Of a DNA stretch of 28,937 nt, positions 1-6,976 are shown in pieces. The notes under the pieces are model-generated. The model saw nothing but the letters and a program-made list of their open reading frames with translations. It did no database searches and was not told the origin of the DNA. The position numbers and the translations under genes were made by a program. Each line of letters opens with the position of its first letter. Position 1 is the stretch's first letter. This DNA is from a virus: positions 1 to 28,937 of the IMG/VR virus record IMGVR_UViG_3300048067_000040. One strand, written 5' to 3'.

Positions 1-1684
1 AGCGAGTAATTTCCCAGATTTTGATCTTAATTTTTATGAAGAAGGTAATGGCTTAAAATTTCAGTTGCACGGCAGAGGATCGAATACTTATGTAGATCCT
101 TTAGCCGCATCGTTCTATGGCGATGTAAATATCAATGCTTATAGCGGAAGTTCAACTGATGGTGGTGATGGAAATTTAACTGTAGCAGGCGCAATCGGCG
201 CTGGCGGTGCGGCAGAAAGTTTTTATGATCTCAAGGTTTACGGACTAGCGCGCTTTCAAGGGTCGGCAAACTTTGTTTCAGCCACAAACCCAATACAAGT
301 AGGAGGCGTTACCCTCGTTGACGCTAGTCGCAACATTACAGCAGGCGCGATTACTAGTAGTGGAACGATAACGACAAGCGGCAGTTTTGTCGGCGTTACC
401 GCTATCGTAGACAATGTTCTTGCCAAGACATCAAGCGGCAATATCTTATTCAAAACAAATGGCGGCGCGTCTATTGCGAGGTTTAATAATGACCTAAGCG
501 CTGATTTCTTTGGCTCTACTTTATCCGTAGGCAATGCTACTGGCGGTAATCAGTTCTTTAAAAGACCAAGTGCAAATTATATTTTTGCAGATCAGACAGG
601 CGGCTATCTAGTTTTCGGAACTAACGGGTTAAGTACAAGCCTAGCGAATGCGTCACTAAGACTTGATACCTCTAAAAATGCAATCTTTGGAGGCACCATC
701 AATAGCGGGGCTATTACAAGCAGTAGCACAATAACTGCCCCCTACTTTGTTGCTGGAGGGAATCAACACAGAGTTAAGTTTTCGACGTGGACTGGCACTA
801 CATACGGTATAGGCATGAAAAACGGCTTTTCGTATGGTGGATTGACGGGCTATGCAATTTGCTCACAGATGAACACAACAGCCGGTCGCGGGTTTTGGTG
901 GGGAACGACCGGACACTCCGACGCTCAAGGTGCTATGGCTCTCAGAAACGACGGTAAGCTGACAGTCGCAACCGCTATGCGGCTCGGATATGGAATTAAT
1001 GACACTACTAATCCCGGTGCCACTCATGCGTTAGATGTCAGCGGGTCTATCTATGCTTCAAGTGATATTTATGCGGATGGCGGAAACCTAATCATAGGCG
1101 ATGACGCATTTAGTAATGATGGCAACTATGTTGGCCTTAAAACCTCGGCAATGACTGGCGCTCACGACTACATGATTATTTCTGCGCCGAACGACGGCAA
1201 TACCTATATAAGCGCCAAAAATGGCAACTCTGTTTATATTCGCGGCGGCGGTAACTTGAGTTCCAACGAAATACAAGTTCCTGACAGCACGTTTATTCAA
1301 GTAGATACAAGCAACTTCAATGTTGAAGGAAACATTACTGCGTTTCACTCTTCAGATGAATCGCTAAAAGAAAACATACGCGTCATTGATAGCCCCATTG
1401 AGAAAATTAAACAGATACGAGGCGTCTATTTTGATTGGACTGACGACTACATTAAACAACAGTCAGGCGATGGTCAGATTGACATTCGTAAATCCGACAT
1501 AGGTGTTATAGCGCAAGACGTACAGCCCGTACTGGATGAGGTTGTCACTACCCGCAAAGATGGGACGATGGCCGTCAGATATGAAAAAATGATCGCGCTT
1601 TGTATTGAGGCGATCAAAGACCAGCAAGACCAAATCGATTTACTTAAAGATATCATCGAGGATATGAAAAATGGCAATAACTAA
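1..1684 (+). CDS. Tail fibre C-terminal part with S74 intramolecular chaperone (5' partial)
   Basis: The frame is open from base 2, so the first ATG/TTG inside it is not the true start; about 560 residues are present. The first ~440 residues are Gly/Ser/Thr/Asn-rich, as in trimeric beta-rich fibre shafts, and carry a repeated unit with core GAITSS. The C-terminal ~110 residues match the peptidase S74 chaperone domain: SSDESLKENI, then DIGVIAQDVQPVLDEVV, then a terminal coiled coil. In this family the domain trimerises the fibre and then cuts itself off. The Ser (codon 1352-1354) and Lys (codon 1367-1369) have the S-x4-K spacing of the known catalytic dyad, so autocleavage looks intact. It probably continues the open frame that runs off the other end of the window. 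Family assignment of the C-terminus is firm; the receptor is unknown. Confidence 0.9.
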   Translation, partial: ASNFPDFDLNFYEEGNGLKFQLHGRGSNTYVDPLAASFYGDVNINAYSGSSTDGGDGNLTVAGAIGAGGAAESFYDLKVYGLARFQGSANFVSATNPIQVGGVTLVDASRNITAGAITSSGTITTSGSFVGVTAIVDNVLAKTSSGNILFKTNGGASIARFNNDLSADFFGSTLSVGNATGGNQFFKRPSANYIFADQTGGYLVFGTNGLSTSLANASLRLDTSKNAIFGGTINSGAITSSSTITAPYFVAGGNQHRVKFSTWTGTTYGIGMKNGFSYGGLTGYAICSQMNTTAGRGFWWGTTGHSDAQGAMALRNDGKLTVATAMRLGYGINDTTNPGATHALDVSGSIYASSDIYADGGNLIIGDDAFSNDGNYVGLKTSAMTGAHDYMIISAPNDGNTYISAKNGNSVYIRGGGNLSSNEIQVPDSTFIQVDTSNFNVEGNITAFHSSDESLKENIRVIDSPIEKIKQIRGVYFDWTDDYIKQQSGDGQIDIRKSDIGVIAQDVQPVLDEVVTTRKDGTMAVRYEKMIALCIEAIKDQQDQIDLLKDIIEDMKNGNN

Positions 1685-1940
1685 CACGCGAACAGTTCAA
1701 CGATGCGAAGTTTACCCACCGATGAGTGCTGACGATCATCCGACTATGATGGTTGTTTACACGCACACCTTCGACGACACAGATGACGCAGAGCTTCCAG
1801 TCACGACAGACAAGGTTGTTCACTTAACGCGCTACGTTGTGACTATGGCTGACGATGGTACAGAAACTTCTACGGCTACAGACATGACCAGTCACGACCA
1901 GATGGTTCAAGACATTGCGGCGGCTGTTTGGACTGACTAA
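1671..1940 (+). CDS. Small hypothetical phage protein downstream of tail fibre
   Basis: An 89-residue acidic protein whose ATG lies 14 bases inside the end of the fibre gene, indicating translational coupling. It has no signal peptide or membrane segment. The segments MMVVYTHTFDDTDDAELP and VHLTRYVV suggest a small beta-rich domain, and the C-terminus MVQDIAAAVWTD looks helical. I recall similar short proteins beside tail-fibre genes in marine phages, but no function is known to me. Its position and coupling suggest a virion or fibre-assembly accessory role, which is inference only. Confidence 0.75.
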   Translation: MAITNTRTVQRCEVYPPMSADDHPTMMVVYTHTFDDTDDAELPVTTDKVVHLTRYVVTMADDGTETSTATDMTSHDQMVQDIAAAVWTD

Positions 1941-3250
1941 TGGCTAACCATACCGTCACGATAAGTGGCGATTCTGAGCTTAGTGAAATACAAGTCTTAA
2001 ATGGCGGGTCATCTAGCAATCCAATAGATTTAGATGAGGGCGATACCCTTACTGTCACGCATTCCTCTGGCTCACAGATTAGCGGCAGTATTCCAGTACA
2101 AGGCTGGGCGAGCAGTCACTGGACTAACGTCGGCACGGTCTATATTGCTCGCGGATCGTCTGCGGTTAAAACTGTAAAAACAGGTGCGACCTATGACACG
2201 ACAGACGTTATCAGTGCGGTGCAGACTGGCTACACGACGGGCCTAATTTACGTTGAAATTAATAACCCTACTGCGCCACCCGACACGACACCCGATAATT
2301 TTAGTTCAGACCTCGATACGGTCAGTAATGCTAATAGAAGCCAAGAGTATTTTCTTGGGTCGTTTACGATCTCAGGCATTAACACGAGCGTGACGTGCAG
2401 TGTGTCAGGAACTGCTAATCCAGAGAGCAGGGTTGGCTCTGACGGCGACAAAGACGCAAGCAACAAAACCGTAAGCAACGGCGACACAATATTCATTTGG
2501 GCAGACGCATCAAGCTCCTATAGCACTCAGACCACTATCGCGGTGACTGTAGGCACTCGTACAGTTAATAAGACGATTACCACAGCGGCTGATCCAGCGA
2601 CTCAATACACGCGCATACCATTCCCCGTTTCGAGTGGGGCTATTAGCATGAACGATCTGCGGGAGTTCTTTGGCCCGCGACTAGGATCACCATCTTTAGG
2701 TAACTACTATCGCGGCGGTTCATATGTGCCGTCAAATACAACTGGCTCACCTAATAACTCAGGAGTGCCAGCATCAGGGGCCATACAATTAGACGACTTC
2801 TATAGCTCATTTACAGCCATATTTTTCTCTACGCCACCACCAAATCTACAGGGCTTTGGCTTCGGGAATGATTCGGTTGTATTAAATTGGAGTCGCAATA
2901 ATTGGGAGATGGGATTCGGCCCTGATATGGAAGACGGTATGGACTACCGTATCACACACGAGGTCACGTCTTTCTTGTACAACTTGGGTACGCTGAATAC
3001 TTTTCAGATTAGCTTTGACGGCGTTGTCCGAGATCTTAAAGTGGCAGGCAATCGAACATCTCATACGTTTGCGTATACAGATTCATACGGCGCAAGTGAG
3101 TCCGCGATTACGGTGACTGCTACTATGTCGAACAACGGTGAGATGGACGCCGCCGGTCTCATTACCTTAGAAGCTAGACACCCGAGAAGTACGTCCTATA
3201 CGACTACTGCGACTTTCACATATTATATAAACCATACAGGCGGTAACTAA
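1940..3250 (+). CDS. Beta-rich virion structural protein, fibre or decoration type
   Basis: 436 residues, starting in a TAATG overlap with the upstream gene. It is Ser/Thr/Gly/Asn-rich with alternating beta patterns typical of Ig-like or fibre domains. Around residues 228-290 is a characteristic block, FPVSSGAISMNDLREFFG, then SLGNYYRGGSYVP, then SGAIQLDDFYSSF. I associate this 'S.GAISM.DLR...FY' block with structural proteins of marine myo-, podo- and siphoviruses. The C-terminal ~150 residues form a separate Ser/Thr-rich beta region. It probably sits in the tail tip or fibre complex given its fibre neighbour; adsorption or decoration is a guess. Confidence 0.75.
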   Translation: MANHTVTISGDSELSEIQVLNGGSSSNPIDLDEGDTLTVTHSSGSQISGSIPVQGWASSHWTNVGTVYIARGSSAVKTVKTGATYDTTDVISAVQTGYTTGLIYVEINNPTAPPDTTPDNFSSDLDTVSNANRSQEYFLGSFTISGINTSVTCSVSGTANPESRVGSDGDKDASNKTVSNGDTIFIWADASSSYSTQTTIAVTVGTRTVNKTITTAADPATQYTRIPFPVSSGAISMNDLREFFGPRLGSPSLGNYYRGGSYVPSNTTGSPNNSGVPASGAIQLDDFYSSFTAIFFSTPPPNLQGFGFGNDSVVLNWSRNNWEMGFGPDMEDGMDYRITHEVTSFLYNLGTLNTFQISFDGVVRDLKVAGNRTSHTFAYTDSYGASESAITVTATMSNNGEMDAAGLITLEARHPRSTSYTTTATFTYYINHTGGN

Positions 3251-3309
3251 CTTGAAAAACAGTTTTGTTGACACCACAATACAGTTACCACTAACTGAAA
3301 GGGTGACGC

Positions 3310-3525
3310 ATGTCAGAGCAACAACAAGTAACAGAAGAGCAGTTTGTACTAAGTCAACGGATGGAATCGTTGGCACGTCAGAACGCACAGCAAGCCATTC
3401 GTATTGCTGATTTAGAGGCGCAAATTGCGCTCATGCAGGCTAAAGCACAACAGCCAGAAGCGGCAGAGCCTCCATTGGCAGGAGAGCTTCCCCTGGATAG
3501 TGAGGAAGAAGACGCTAAACACTAA
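3310..3525 (+). CDS. Small coiled-coil hypothetical protein
   Basis: 71 residues. The first ~50 are strongly helical with heptad-like spacing (MESLARQNAQQAIRIADLEAQIALMQAK), predicting a coiled coil, followed by a Pro/Ala/Glu-rich acidic tail ending EEEDAKH. The ATG follows GAAAGGGTGACGC, an acceptable ribosome-binding site. It is separated from the upstream gene by 59 bases and followed by a promoter and terminator. No family is recognised. Short coiled-coil proteins in this position may be structural or lysis accessories. Confidence 0.6.
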   Translation: MSEQQQVTEEQFVLSQRMESLARQNAQQAIRIADLEAQIALMQAKAQQPEAAEPPLAGELPLDSEEEDAKH

Positions 3526-3538
3526 TATTCGTTGTGCA

Positions 3539-3547
3539 TGGTAAAAT
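3539..3547 (+). promoter_or_regulatory. Extended -10 promoter TGGTAAAAT
   Basis: TG-G-TAAAAT in the short gap after the coiled-coil gene, with no -35 box at 16-18 bp. It is one of five intergenic TGnTAWAAT sites, each 18-28 nt before a start codon. The predicted transcript start (~3554) falls inside the 5' arm of the terminator that follows. Confidence 0.45.
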
Positions 3548-3549
3548 AG

Positions 3550-3574
3550 GCCCATCTACACGGTGGGCTTTTTT
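3550..3574 (+). terminator. Rho-independent terminator before the 151-aa membrane gene
   Basis: GCCCATC (3550-3556), loop TACAC, GGTGGGC (3562-3568) and six T. The 7-bp stem includes one G.U pair. The T tract abuts the ATG at 3575, and the 3' arm GGTGGG doubles as a plausible Shine-Dalgarno sequence. It would stop transcription from the fibre genes while a promoter overlapping it restarts transcription. Confidence 0.7.
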
Positions 3575-4030
3575 ATGCTTGATCCAATCACGGCGGCGGC
3601 AACAGCTACAAAATGTTACGCGATGGTGAAAGCTTTGATTGAGGCCAAACGCGAAGCGCACGATGTTATGGGTCAGGTCGCCAACTTTTACGGCGCGGCA
3701 TCTGATGTGCTGTATGCCGATAAGAAAGTTAAAAATGTTTCCCCTTTTAAACGAATAGTCTTTTCTAAATCCGTTGAGGCCGAAGCGGTGCGCCTATTTG
3801 CCCTACGCAAAAAGATTGAATCTCAGCAATCCGAAATAATCCAAATGATTAACTACGCTTATGGGGCGCAAGGGCTGACTGAGTTTAGGGAGTTACGCAA
3901 GCAGGTCGCCAAGGAGCGCGAGGAAGCTGTTTATCGGCAGATCGAGATGCGTGAAAACCTAATGTTTAGTGTGGGCATTTTTTTGTGTCTAGGACTAATC
4001 AGCGGAATTGTGATGCTCATCTTTTCTTGA
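3575..4030 (+). CDS. C-terminally membrane-anchored phage protein
   Basis: 151 residues from the ATG at 3575; a GTG 12 bases earlier lies inside the terminator stem and is unlikely. The body is charged and largely helical (VKALIEAKREAHDVMGQV; then LRKQVAKEREEAVYRQIEMREN). It ends in one membrane segment (about residues 130-150, LMFSVGIFLCLGLISGIVML) with almost nothing after it, so it is a tail-anchored protein with the bulk in the cytoplasm if inserted that way. It sits just upstream of two more membrane proteins and the endolysin, so a lysis-accessory or membrane role is plausible. It has no spanin lipobox or N-terminal signal. No family is recognised. Confidence 0.65.
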   Translation: MLDPITAAATATKCYAMVKALIEAKREAHDVMGQVANFYGAASDVLYADKKVKNVSPFKRIVFSKSVEAEAVRLFALRKKIESQQSEIIQMINYAYGAQGLTEFRELRKQVAKEREEAVYRQIEMRENLMFSVGIFLCLGLISGIVMLIFS

Positions 4031-4035
4031 CCGTG

Positions 4036-4044
4036 TGATAAAAT
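4036..4044 (+). promoter_or_regulatory. Extended -10 promoter TGATAAAAT
   Basis: TG-A-TAAAAT immediately after the stop of the preceding gene, with no recognisable -35 box. The predicted start (~4051) gives a ~20-nt leader to the ATG at 4071 and excludes the upstream GTG at 4035 as the start codon. Confidence 0.4.
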
Positions 4045-4070
4045 ACGTCATCGGATACAGGGATAAGATA

Positions 4071-4256
4071 ATGAATCTTGCAGAGGAAGCATTGGCTAGA
4101 CTATCGACACACGAGGCGAAGTGTGAGGAACGCCTACGGCGCCTCGATGAGAAGTTGGACTTGGCTCATCGAGACATCTCCACTAACCGAAACGCTGTGT
4201 TTGCTTTGTATCCTTTTATTGTTGGCGCTGTTTTTCTAGCTGACTGGTTTAAATAA
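4071..4256 (+). CDS. XhlA-like small membrane protein, putative lysis accessory
   Basis: 61 residues from the ATG at 4071, preceded by CAGGGATAAGATA. An in-frame GTG at 4035 overlaps the putative promoter and is disfavoured. The N-terminal ~40 residues are a charged amphipathic helix (LSTHEAKCEERLRRLDEKLDLAHRDI) and the C-terminal ~18 a membrane segment (ALYPFIVGAVFLADWF). This helix-plus-C-terminal-anchor layout resembles haemolysin XhlA-type proteins that cooperate with phage holins. It lies two genes upstream of the holin and ends in a TAATG overlap with the next gene. The XhlA likeness rests on layout and composition, not on a search. Confidence 0.6.
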   Translation: MNLAEEALARLSTHEAKCEERLRRLDEKLDLAHRDISTNRNAVFALYPFIVGAVFLADWFK

Positions 4257-4975
4257 TGTACCAGTTCCATACAGACCACCCTACCCCTAACGTCTACCTC
4301 GACGTAGCTCGCGGTGCTATCTCGAACTCGCAGATTGTCCACAAGTTCGGTGCTAACTTTGACATCGACCAAGCGACAGACCCTGAGAGTGTATGGACAG
4401 GTGGCGGCTTATATCCTTGGGCGTCACTTTCTAGCGCCCAAACTATTTACTGCCTATCAACCAGTGGCAGTGACACAGCAGTCTTAAACATTGAAGGGCT
4501 AGACGCTAACTACAACGAACTAACTGAGTCAGTCACGTTGACAGGCACGTCAGCAGTCACCACAACAAACGCATTCTTACGCGTTTTCCGCATGACTTAC
4601 GACGCAGACAATGTTGGAGACATCACAGCCCGCACTGTAAGCGCGTCAGGGGCGATTGTGGCGCAGATAGACACAGGCTATGCCCAAACACTAATGGCCG
4701 TCTACACGATCCCTGCGGGCTTTACAGGCTATCTGGTGGCACTAGACGCAACCATCGACGGGACGAAGACGTGTCAGGTTCTCATGTATCAAAGACTTTT
4801 GGGGAAGCCGTTTAGGATTGCGCACATCGCAGAGTCAGACGGTCACTACCGATATGAGTTTGTCGCACCGCTTACCGTGCCTGAGAAAACCGACATCGAC
4901 ATTCGTGTAGCAGAAGTTAGCGGGAACGATGCGAGAGTTACTGCCAACTTTGACCTCGTTCTTATCAAGGACTAA
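4256..4975 (+). CDS. Conserved virion-associated beta-rich protein
   Basis: 239 residues, TAATG-coupled to the small membrane protein. The sequence is beta-rich without membrane segments. It opens with a region around VARGAISNSQIVHKFGANFDIDQATDPESVWTGGG (short pieces at about residues 18-52), followed by repeated Thr/Ser-rich strands and a C-terminal part ending ARVTANFDLVLIKD. I recognise the 'V.KFG.N.D.D..TDPE..W.GGG' phrase as common in structural-region proteins of marine podo- and siphoviruses, where the function is not established. A capsid-decoration or tail-surface protein is the best guess. Its place inside the lysis group is unusual. Confidence 0.65.
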   Translation: MYQFHTDHPTPNVYLDVARGAISNSQIVHKFGANFDIDQATDPESVWTGGGLYPWASLSSAQTIYCLSTSGSDTAVLNIEGLDANYNELTESVTLTGTSAVTTTNAFLRVFRMTYDADNVGDITARTVSASGAIVAQIDTGYAQTLMAVYTIPAGFTGYLVALDATIDGTKTCQVLMYQRLLGKPFRIAHIAESDGHYRYEFVAPLTVPEKTDIDIRVAEVSGNDARVTANFDLVLIKD

Positions 4976-4978
4976 TGT

Positions 4979-5323
4979 ATGTGGCAGTCATTACTAGGAC
5001 CAGTCGTCAATTTAGTAGGGAGTCACTTTGAAAGAAAGGGCGAAGAAAAGCGCGCGGTACATGAGCGCAAAATGGAAGCAATTAAGCAGGACGCGAACTG
5101 GGAAAATATTCACGCAAGCAATGCGGCTAATAGCTGGCGCGATGAGTTTTTCTCTATACTGTTTAGCATTCCTCTTGTGCTTTGTTTTATTCCACCTCTC
5201 GTCCCTTATGTTCGCGACGGTTTCGCGGTTCTGGAAACCATGCCAGAATATTACCGAATGCTCTTGGGCGCGCTTGTCGCGTCAAGCGTCGGAATTCGCG
5301 GACTTACTAAGTGGAAAGGGTAA
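4979..5323 (+). CDS. Holin, GTA-holin (3TM)-like
   Basis: 114 residues. A hydrophilic N-terminal half (HFERKGEEKRAVHERKMEAIKQDANWE) is followed by SWRDEFFSILF, a long hydrophobic stretch (about residues 56-78, Pro-rich IPLVLCFIPPLVPYV) and a second one near the end (YYRMLLGALVASSVGIRGLTKWK). The W(K/R)DE motif before the first membrane span and the closing 'GIRG..K' match holins of the gene-transfer-agent 3TM type. It would form inner-membrane lesions that release the endolysin encoded next. Its stop overlaps the endolysin ATG. An alternative ATG at 4975 is in a different frame and was not used. Confidence 0.75.
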   Translation: MWQSLLGPVVNLVGSHFERKGEEKRAVHERKMEAIKQDANWENIHASNAANSWRDEFFSILFSIPLVLCFIPPLVPYVRDGFAVLETMPEYYRMLLGALVASSVGIRGLTKWKG

Positions 5324-5676
5324 TGTATAGGTTTTTTAAACAACACGAGTTTGACTGCACTCACACTGCTACTGGTGGCGATAAGATGGACCCTGCCTTT
5401 ATTCACAAGCTCGATGAATTACGTGAGCGATGTGGATTTTCGTTTCGCATCACCTCTGGCTGGAGAGATTTAACGCATCCTGTGGAATCTAAAAAAGAAA
5501 AAGGCGGCACACACACGCAAGGTATCGCCTGTGACATAGCCGTCAACAATGGCGTAGAGCGAATGCGAATTGTTAAAGAAGCCCTGAGCATGGGCTTTTC
5601 AGGAATAGGCGTAGCACGCACGTTCGTCCATGTGGATATGCGCGCAACCACACCCGTGATGTGGACCTACGGATAA
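5323..5676 (+). CDS. M15-family peptidase endolysin
   Basis: 117 residues from the ATG at 5323 (TAATG overlap with the holin, GGAAAGGG just upstream); an ATG at 5311 would have no good ribosome-binding site. Core motifs are RITSGWRD (43-49), HTQGIACD with zinc ligands H64 and D71, and FVHVD with H103: the HxxGxAxD...HxD signature of peptidase M15A. These zinc carboxypeptidases cut peptidoglycan stem peptides or crosslinks. It is a compact catalytic domain without signal peptide or binding domain, so it needs the holin to reach the cell wall. Its last 10 bases overlap the end of a convergent gene. Confidence 0.9.
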   Translation: MYRFFKQHEFDCTHTATGGDKMDPAFIHKLDELRERCGFSFRITSGWRDLTHPVESKKEKGGTHTQGIACDIAVNNGVERMRIVKEALSMGFSGIGVARTFVHVDMRATTPVMWTYG

Positions 5677-5948
5677 AGCGGTACAGATTCTTTTTCTAAT
5701 AACACAAGCGTTCCCATTGTTCTACGATATTGCTTTTGTTGTGCGCTCGGTAGCATATCAAGCATTGTCTCTGTTAGTGGCAAAGCCGCAAGTCTGCCAG
5801 AGTTCCACAACCGCAAAGCAATGTTGCGCATGGCTTGCTCGTCTTGTGGGTCAGCCCAAATACATGAATCCATTGCTCGCATTATCAGATAAGCCTCTCG
5901 CCTCTTCATGGCTAACTCTTCGTTAAAGTCTTTATTAGTTGTTGGCAT
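5667..5948 (-). CDS. Hypothetical protein on the leftward block
   Basis: 93 residues, helical and charged (MKRREAYLIMRAMDSCIWADPQDEQAMRNIALRLW), with no membrane segment or recognised family. The start is supported by AAGGGAGAAG 5 nt upstream, the same ribosome-binding sequence used by early genes elsewhere in the window. Upstream of it lies a GGCCGC-ATAA-GCGGCC hairpin containing the stop codon of the preceding leftward gene. Its 3' end overlaps the endolysin by 10 bases tail to tail. I give it no function. Confidence 0.65.
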   Translation of the reverse strand: MPTTNKDFNEELAMKRREAYLIMRAMDSCIWADPQDEQAMRNIALRLWNSGRLAALPLTETMLDMLPSAQQKQYRRTMGTLVLLEKESVPLYP

Positions 5949-5952
5949 TTTA

Positions 5953-5984
5953 CTTCTCCCTTAGTAAAGGCCGCTTATGCGGCC
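5953..5984 (-). repeat. Hairpin-plus-ribosome-binding-site cassette, copy 1
   Basis: Read leftward: GGCCGC, loop ATAA, GCGGCC, then CTTTACT... AAGGGAGAAG. It agrees at 30 of 32 positions with the cassette at 12826-12857 on the + strand. The loop is completed by the TAA stop of the upstream leftward gene, and the SD belongs to the downstream gene. Confidence 0.8.
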
Positions 5985-5998
5985 AGTTTTGCTTTTTT
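5969..5998 (+). terminator. Possible rightward terminator sharing the cassette hairpin
   Basis: Read rightward, the same GGCCGC/GCGGCC stem (5969-5984) is followed by AGTTTTGCTTTTTT, a T-rich tail that could end late transcription from the lysis genes ~300 bases upstream. The tail is interrupted (TTTTGCTTTTTT), so efficiency is uncertain. Confidence 0.45.
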
Positions 5999-6463
5999 GA
6001 CGTTGACCAGCACTCGGTGGTGCAAACGCTGGATGTTGTAACCGCCTGCCCAGACCACACTGATCTGTACGTTAAATCCGTCGATAACCCACCAGCCTTG
6101 AAACGCCTCGCCGTAAACGACCTCAAAGTTGTCAGCGTCGATGCTCTTTATGCCTACGTCTGCCATCTTCTTGTGGATGCGAGCGTTGCGAGCTTGGTGC
6201 GTTTTCTGAAGGCTAACGATTGCGCGCTCGATGTGGCGCTCTTCGCCCCAATCAAAGTCATTTTGAAAAACCTTAGAAAACATTGCGTTTTTGGCTTCGA
6301 CTGCCTCGTAGCGTTCTGAGCTGTACATACGAGTCGAAAGCACTTTTTCCTTGGCAACTCGGTATAAGGCGCGAGCTTCAACAATAGCGGCTGGCATGTT
6401 TGCAATTGTCTTAGCGTCAGCCTTAGCGAAAGCGTTTTCAATTTGAGTAAGTAAGTTAGTCAT
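5975..6463 (-). CDS. Hypothetical protein on the leftward block (162 aa)
   Basis: 162 residues from the ATG at 6463, supported by GAAGGGAATGATGAT upstream. A longer open frame to 6541 would swallow the leader hairpin and is rejected. The N-terminal ~100 residues are helical and charged (MTNLLTQIENAFAKADAKTI; then QKTHQARNARIHKKMADVG). The C-terminal ~55 are beta-like with aromatics (VVYGEAFQGWWVIDGFNVQISVVWAGGYN) and end basic (VKKAKLAA). It is the first gene of the leftward pair, transcribed divergently from the early block. No family is recognised; an early host-takeover or regulatory protein is a positional guess. Confidence 0.65.
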   Translation of the reverse strand: MTNLLTQIENAFAKADAKTIANMPAAIVEARALYRVAKEKVLSTRMYSSERYEAVEAKNAMFSKVFQNDFDWGEERHIERAIVSLQKTHQARNARIHKKMADVGIKSIDADNFEVVYGEAFQGWWVIDGFNVQISVVWAGGYNIQRLHHRVLVNVKKAKLAA

Positions 6464-6658
6464 ATCATCATTCCCTTCGTTAGTGGCTGTGTCCTCAGCC
6501 GATGAATACAGTTTGCCTTGAAATGATAACAATGTAAACACACAAACAGAATTAAATTAACAAAAAAAGAAAAATATTTATCCTAAAGTGGTTGCGCATT
6601 GCCTTGAATGGTGCAATGATGTGCATTGTTCCATGTGGAACTTTGAAGGGAGAAAGCG
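6464..6658. promoter_or_regulatory. Divergent control region with palindromes
   Basis: A 195-bp gap between leftward and rightward genes. It holds an A/T-rich core (6540-6586), an interrupted inverted repeat GCATTGCC...GGTGCAATG (about 6598-6618), a related CAATG-ATGTG-CATTG palindrome (6614-6628), and GTTCC-ATGT-GGAAC (6628-6641) directly before the SD GAAGGGAGAAAG. The leftward leader hairpin lies at 6485-6500. Promoter boxes are expected in the A/T core, but none is strong enough to assign. Confidence 0.5.
6485..6500 (-). promoter_or_regulatory. Leader hairpin GGCTG-AGGACA-CAGCC, copy 1
   Basis: A 5-bp stem with a six-base AGGACA loop, 21 nt before the ATG of the 162-aa leftward gene. It is 15/16 identical to 12571-12586 on the opposite strand (19/20 when the preceding CATC is included). 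GGA is presented in a hexaloop. Confidence 0.6.
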
Positions 6659-6976
6659 ATGCAAATAGCAATACAAATCAGTAAGCAGGTCGATGACTGG
6701 GACAAGTGGGTCGATGAGCTTGAGCAGATTGATAGCACGGCGAGTGCTGATGACTACGACGCAGAAGCCAAAGTCGTCACACTTCTTGTGGATCAAAAAT
6801 CAATTGACGATCACTACCATCCTGTAGGCGGTCGTTATCCCGTCGAGTTTGAGGGGCGCACAGAATTCGTCGAAGAAATTGGCATTTGCGTTCACTCGTG
6901 CAAGTGGCAAGACCACAACATCATCAATGCAGAGCAAGTCTGCGCAAAACTAGAAGGGCTAGATTATGTCAATTAA
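6659..6976 (+). CDS. Hypothetical early protein
   Basis: 105 residues, acidic, with the ATG preceded by GAAGGGAGAAAGCG and by a GTTCC/GGAAC hairpin. The N-terminus (MQIAIQISKQVDDWDKWVDELEQI) looks like a strand-helix unit, followed by a central AKVVTLLVDQKSI strand and a segment with His and Cys (DDHYHPVG; ICVHSCKW) that might bind metal, though the spacing matches no motif I know. It is the first gene of the rightward early block and overlaps the next by 11 bases. No family is recognised. Confidence 0.65.
   Translation: MQIAIQISKQVDDWDKWVDELEQIDSTASADDYDAEAKVVTLLVDQKSIDDHYHPVGGRYPVEFEGRTEFVEEIGICVHSCKWQDHNIINAEQVCAKLEGLDYVN

Noticed and set aside
3268-3297. TTGACA at 3268 as a -35 box before the coiled-coil gene
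   Set aside because: The best -10 at 18 bp (TAACTG) is poor; not enough for a promoter call.
4035-4070. GTG start at 4035 for the XhlA-like protein
   Set aside because: Overlaps the extended -10 element and lacks a ribosome-binding site, whereas the ATG at 4071 has CAGGGATAA upstream.
5028-5330. 100-codon open frame overlapping the holin in another frame
   Set aside because: Entirely within the holin gene whose frame has the family signature and correct coupling to the endolysin; hydrophobicity here is a by-product of the shifted reading.
6464-6541. N-terminal extension of the 162-aa leftward protein
   Set aside because: Would translate through the leader hairpin; the ATG at 6463 has a proper GAAGGG site while the upstream ATG has none.
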